NCBI GenBank assembly: GCA_044432945.1
Contig: JAWXUD010000018.1
Location: 1-34,779 of the forward strand
Source: JAWXUD01 sp044432945
GTDB taxonomy: Bacteria > Cyanobacteriota > Vampirovibrionia > Gastranaerophilales > Gastranaerophilaceae
DNA: 34,779 nucleotides
Direction: 5' to 3'
The stretch's first letter is position 1, and each line of letters starts with the position of its first letter. Below the pieces are notes generated by a model. The model searched no databases. It worked only from the letters and a program-made list of their open reading frames with translations, and was not told the DNA's origin. Both the position numbers and the translations under genes were made by a program. Positions 34,401 through 34,779 of this stretch are shown in pieces.

Positions 34401-34762
34401 TCATCTGTAGTTTCTCCACCTTCACTGGTTATCTCGTCGGCTCTAACTTTCACATCAGCGCTTGGTTCATTACCAGTGCGTGTTTTTGGAGCGAAATCGG
34501 TGTTTGAACGGGTTTTTGCTCCTGTTGTGCTAAAATCTGTGCGTTGAGCTGCGAACATTCGTTTGCTCTCGTTAATCCCTGTTACGGTCGATACTACAAT
34601 GCCCATTCCGTTTTGTTTAATCGTTTCAACCAAGCTTTGATCATAATCCAACATTCCAATCATCGCCAAGTCGCCCACGACTGACAAAGTCGCGTCAACT
34701 CCACGCTCCGCAATCATCGCAGCCGCTTTACTACTTCCATTACTAGCCATTTTACCAGCCAT
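28442..34762 (-). CDS. Giant multidomain protein: helical repeats, HipA/PI-kinase-like domain, HD phosphohydrolase
   Basis: 2106 residues from ATG 34762 (AAGGA 6 nt upstream), but the frame stays open to the window edge (RQGLS precedes), so the true start may lie outside. Residues ~150-1150 are Leu/Asn/Lys-rich helical repeats of ~40 residues (IxxLLxxx..Y..DDIxxL), partly duplicated (KDFPRKDIGKIANYY / KDFPRKYILECLEYL). Residues ~1325-1500 look like a HipA/PI-kinase fold: YYIKYPN (Lys ~1353), SIEEVMASQLYRAAEI (Glu), AADCWLANWDASKNGN (catalytic Asp/Asn) and VDVGGSLNYRARGG (metal Asp ~1442). Residues ~1655-1785 are an HD domain: HDYSLDVHILKVL, LLHDIGKRH (His/Asp ~1695), GHAQLSAEWA, NHHWF and AKADLKNV. 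No signal peptide is visible. Role unknown; kinase plus nucleotide/phosphate hydrolase suggests signalling, toxin or effector activity. Confidence 0.7.
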   Translation of the reverse strand: MAGKMASNGSSKAAAMIAERGVDATLSVVGDLAMIGMLDYDQSLVETIKQNGMGIVVSTVTGINESKRMFAAQRTDFSTTGAKTRSNTDFAPKTRTGNEPSADVKVRADEITSEGGETTDDIMKGVNERRAQLDRGEKPEITETEVADDFATTDSSKLKTKVDLDDTLKLKLGTKLHALYTRINADIDNIKTKEEYIKLKEKIVNGFANFKEEMTNLLNKLHKKAMEIGIKVDEIVNDQKFAYNLKKNKKIPSDRSLGQWNIKELKKIRTNENEQFINRLLDEKTKNSNDYVFYPEDIVKLASVYKEEHDGYIDLLLNRDETSNRYRCSIDDVVSKMKLIYANHDNASFIKEISTPTDGYSRSADEIKEILRVKNNNNEKILLDICNDEQRRYSTKDVLQLINVANKDNKDFLLNLGRESSIEQRGVNKYKVKTYTVDDLISISEIYNKKDEQYIKEILDDNKSYGTRLHRDIPTLVELLRLKSSENEKLLTYLLKKQYYKEQIVNYVNPVNKDFDGALKLISDRDNAYKSGYIDHDYTYFNSLFSNENVDFSQVKLSQIFNLEQYDIEFIDQNYLKGNIPSDQLLLLAKNRTQDNKMEMDQLLARDDIEKDSVGTMYKYFIYMRNNKGDNYLKDYVSEVNKRISLIKNKFDNFNPETLKNILAPCDFANTDMLCLENKALMSLLNGSKENSLTHIDKIFEESKVKHFGRNQVSTESRLQFVADTGEKLSAYDIASILKKAHEVYTDTESGEYYLNFISKISNNERFNADDILKINCSSAVHNNETRLQLYEYFKNELNTADDKTKNTIVEILSSANGNCEELVIKLWNKKEFPKEAISKVANNYFKNNKKLLETLCNEPNYPIGHIDKIGQSSSNASEAEINTKLKIYEHFREKFKFCDDREKYGISSIIAGANEGFENLAIELTEKFPESHYYITEIGERYKTFNKEFITEMIKDSYLTPYGISNIVANGNSSEMVSTKNNIYHDFKETLCLANSDERSMISNIIGSSRNGFEIHAKKLWDENIENRVFIQDIGYNYHSESKNVVDMMISEKDFPRKDIGKIANYYRIHEKQHLTDIMLSKKDFPRKYILECLEYLNIDENSNLDLILNKLKFILNSGIDAKLGCEIVSNAKVISFFNDDVIGIIKDLKNKNADVASFIKTITDFEIPATISEKIDRLTILSSLEEKHIEILKKQGVDIEKTMDLLMRSIDAKSPTISTTRENMNEFLTRIGNSEKTDGAIQNADFAQFGKDGIKLQYSREEFAQNMNALIKKYQGTRSSANINDVEIPKLELTQEDIELTKQKIEELKSRHQTESVEVIIDGKTVQGTRFMDTQGGSNTAYFTQIEDKLYYIKYPNAAELGQSIEEVMASQLYRAAEIDAPNLEFVYDKEGGIIGMASEYVPNISKQASSNSEIYEGFAADCWLANWDASKNGNTEYKNGKPVKVDVGGSLNYRARGGLKADFNSIVNELASIIENNSIYMNMNKADLLNSLKHVTEMPEARIHKIISESPSDDINLADKLIKRKEYMTIFAQKIESLDEADFDGILPMITKARQMTNEEFIDTPNIAEQLGYVQTKTGFEGMLNTRNLDELHLNSQQRAVAEKMVKEIEKFTLGNRVADGVNLSQEAKDFLNSILKGVPEFAPFFGKSQHSAHDYSLDVHILKVLQDSMNDPLYSKLGDKDRLVLKMSTLLHDIGKRHLEGGSDTGHAQLSAEWAYSILERFNFDDSMNERIVNAIQNHHWFKEYNQGSVDAQTIATLTRRPEDFLIYQIMAKADLKNVNDGFYQSRLGASSVVEADAKFAEKMAEIKKEVDVLGEKQVVITASKFLERPGGVKKDGTVVAPRQFPKEKITINGEETEIGVLDLANIDPATNMQQFGFANITADDLRLNVHMVDNVKQMQIFKTLTSNPMNYSAQSISMVSLKDKATYSSRLIGLVVELDNANVSQAHFSNTGSGFEKGLNRFTKLMFETGKYEKYHDYRAFVKNEFITYMKEQKGIELDERTYSKLAKYISQVKNPETQMRSVKIGDTIYKKEDLLEAFTYSRDMLTEAKGSSINQSHNEIVAMSPKVKAVIVKVSSIDQVPQDVLQFAKDNNLNIVLLGQ

Positions 34763-34779
34763 TGAAAGTCCTTGACGTC

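Overview
The window is AT-rich and nearly fully coding. I read it as part of a diderm (Gram-negative type) chromosome, most likely from the gut-associated non-photosynthetic Cyanobacteria (Vampirovibrionia/Melainabacteria, Gastranaerophilales-like). This is inference. It rests on the pseudopilin N-terminus (A|FTLAEVLITLGIIGVVAA), the very low GC, Kdo and outer-membrane functions in a non-proteobacterial style genome, and many large lineage-restricted proteins. No rRNA, tRNA, CRISPR array or complete insertion sequence was recognised.

Layout. (1) 2-1063, plus strand: the 3' part of a type IV pilin-like protein. Its last ~35 codons have abrupt GC-rich, NNY-biased codon use in a C-terminal domain like those diversified by diversity-generating retroelements (DGRs). 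A strong terminator follows. (2) 1189-5102, minus strand: kdsD (Kdo precursor), a secreted NTF2-like protein with an apparently leaderless promoter, lspA, an RluA/RluD-family pseudouridine synthase and a LapA-like membrane protein. The last four genes are tightly coupled. (3) 5164-6509: a fossil of a hexapeptide-repeat acyltransferase, then a cryptic subtilisin-like protein with a TTG start. (4) 6749-10543, plus strand: a long repetitive coiled-coil, lipoprotein-like surface protein. (5) 10622-17413, minus strand: a LysM-like/glycine-zipper protein, a Pmp-like autotransporter and a secreted TPR protein. (6) 17579-23526: a glycan island. GT9 and GT4 are on plus; GT17, a second GT4 and gmd (GDP-mannose 4,6-dehydratase) converge on minus. 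(7) 23649-25907: a two-gene unit with an ArsP_2-type 10-TM heavy-metal exporter and a His/Cys-rich membrane protein. (8) 25949-27970: a large unrecognised Ser/Thr-rich protein. (9) 27971-28441: a non-coding stretch with an imperfect tandem repeat and an orphan ORF tail. (10) 28442 to the right edge, minus strand: a giant protein combining helical repeats, a HipA/PI-kinase-like fold and an HD phosphohydrolase domain.

Taken together the window is mostly cell-envelope biology: Kdo/LPS precursor supply, lipoprotein signal-peptide removal, glycosyl transfer, and a set of exposed adhesin-like proteins (pilin, coiled-coil lipoprotein, autotransporter). The strongest leads are the possible hypervariable pilin tip, the giant kinase/HD protein, and the metal exporter paired with a His-rich partner.
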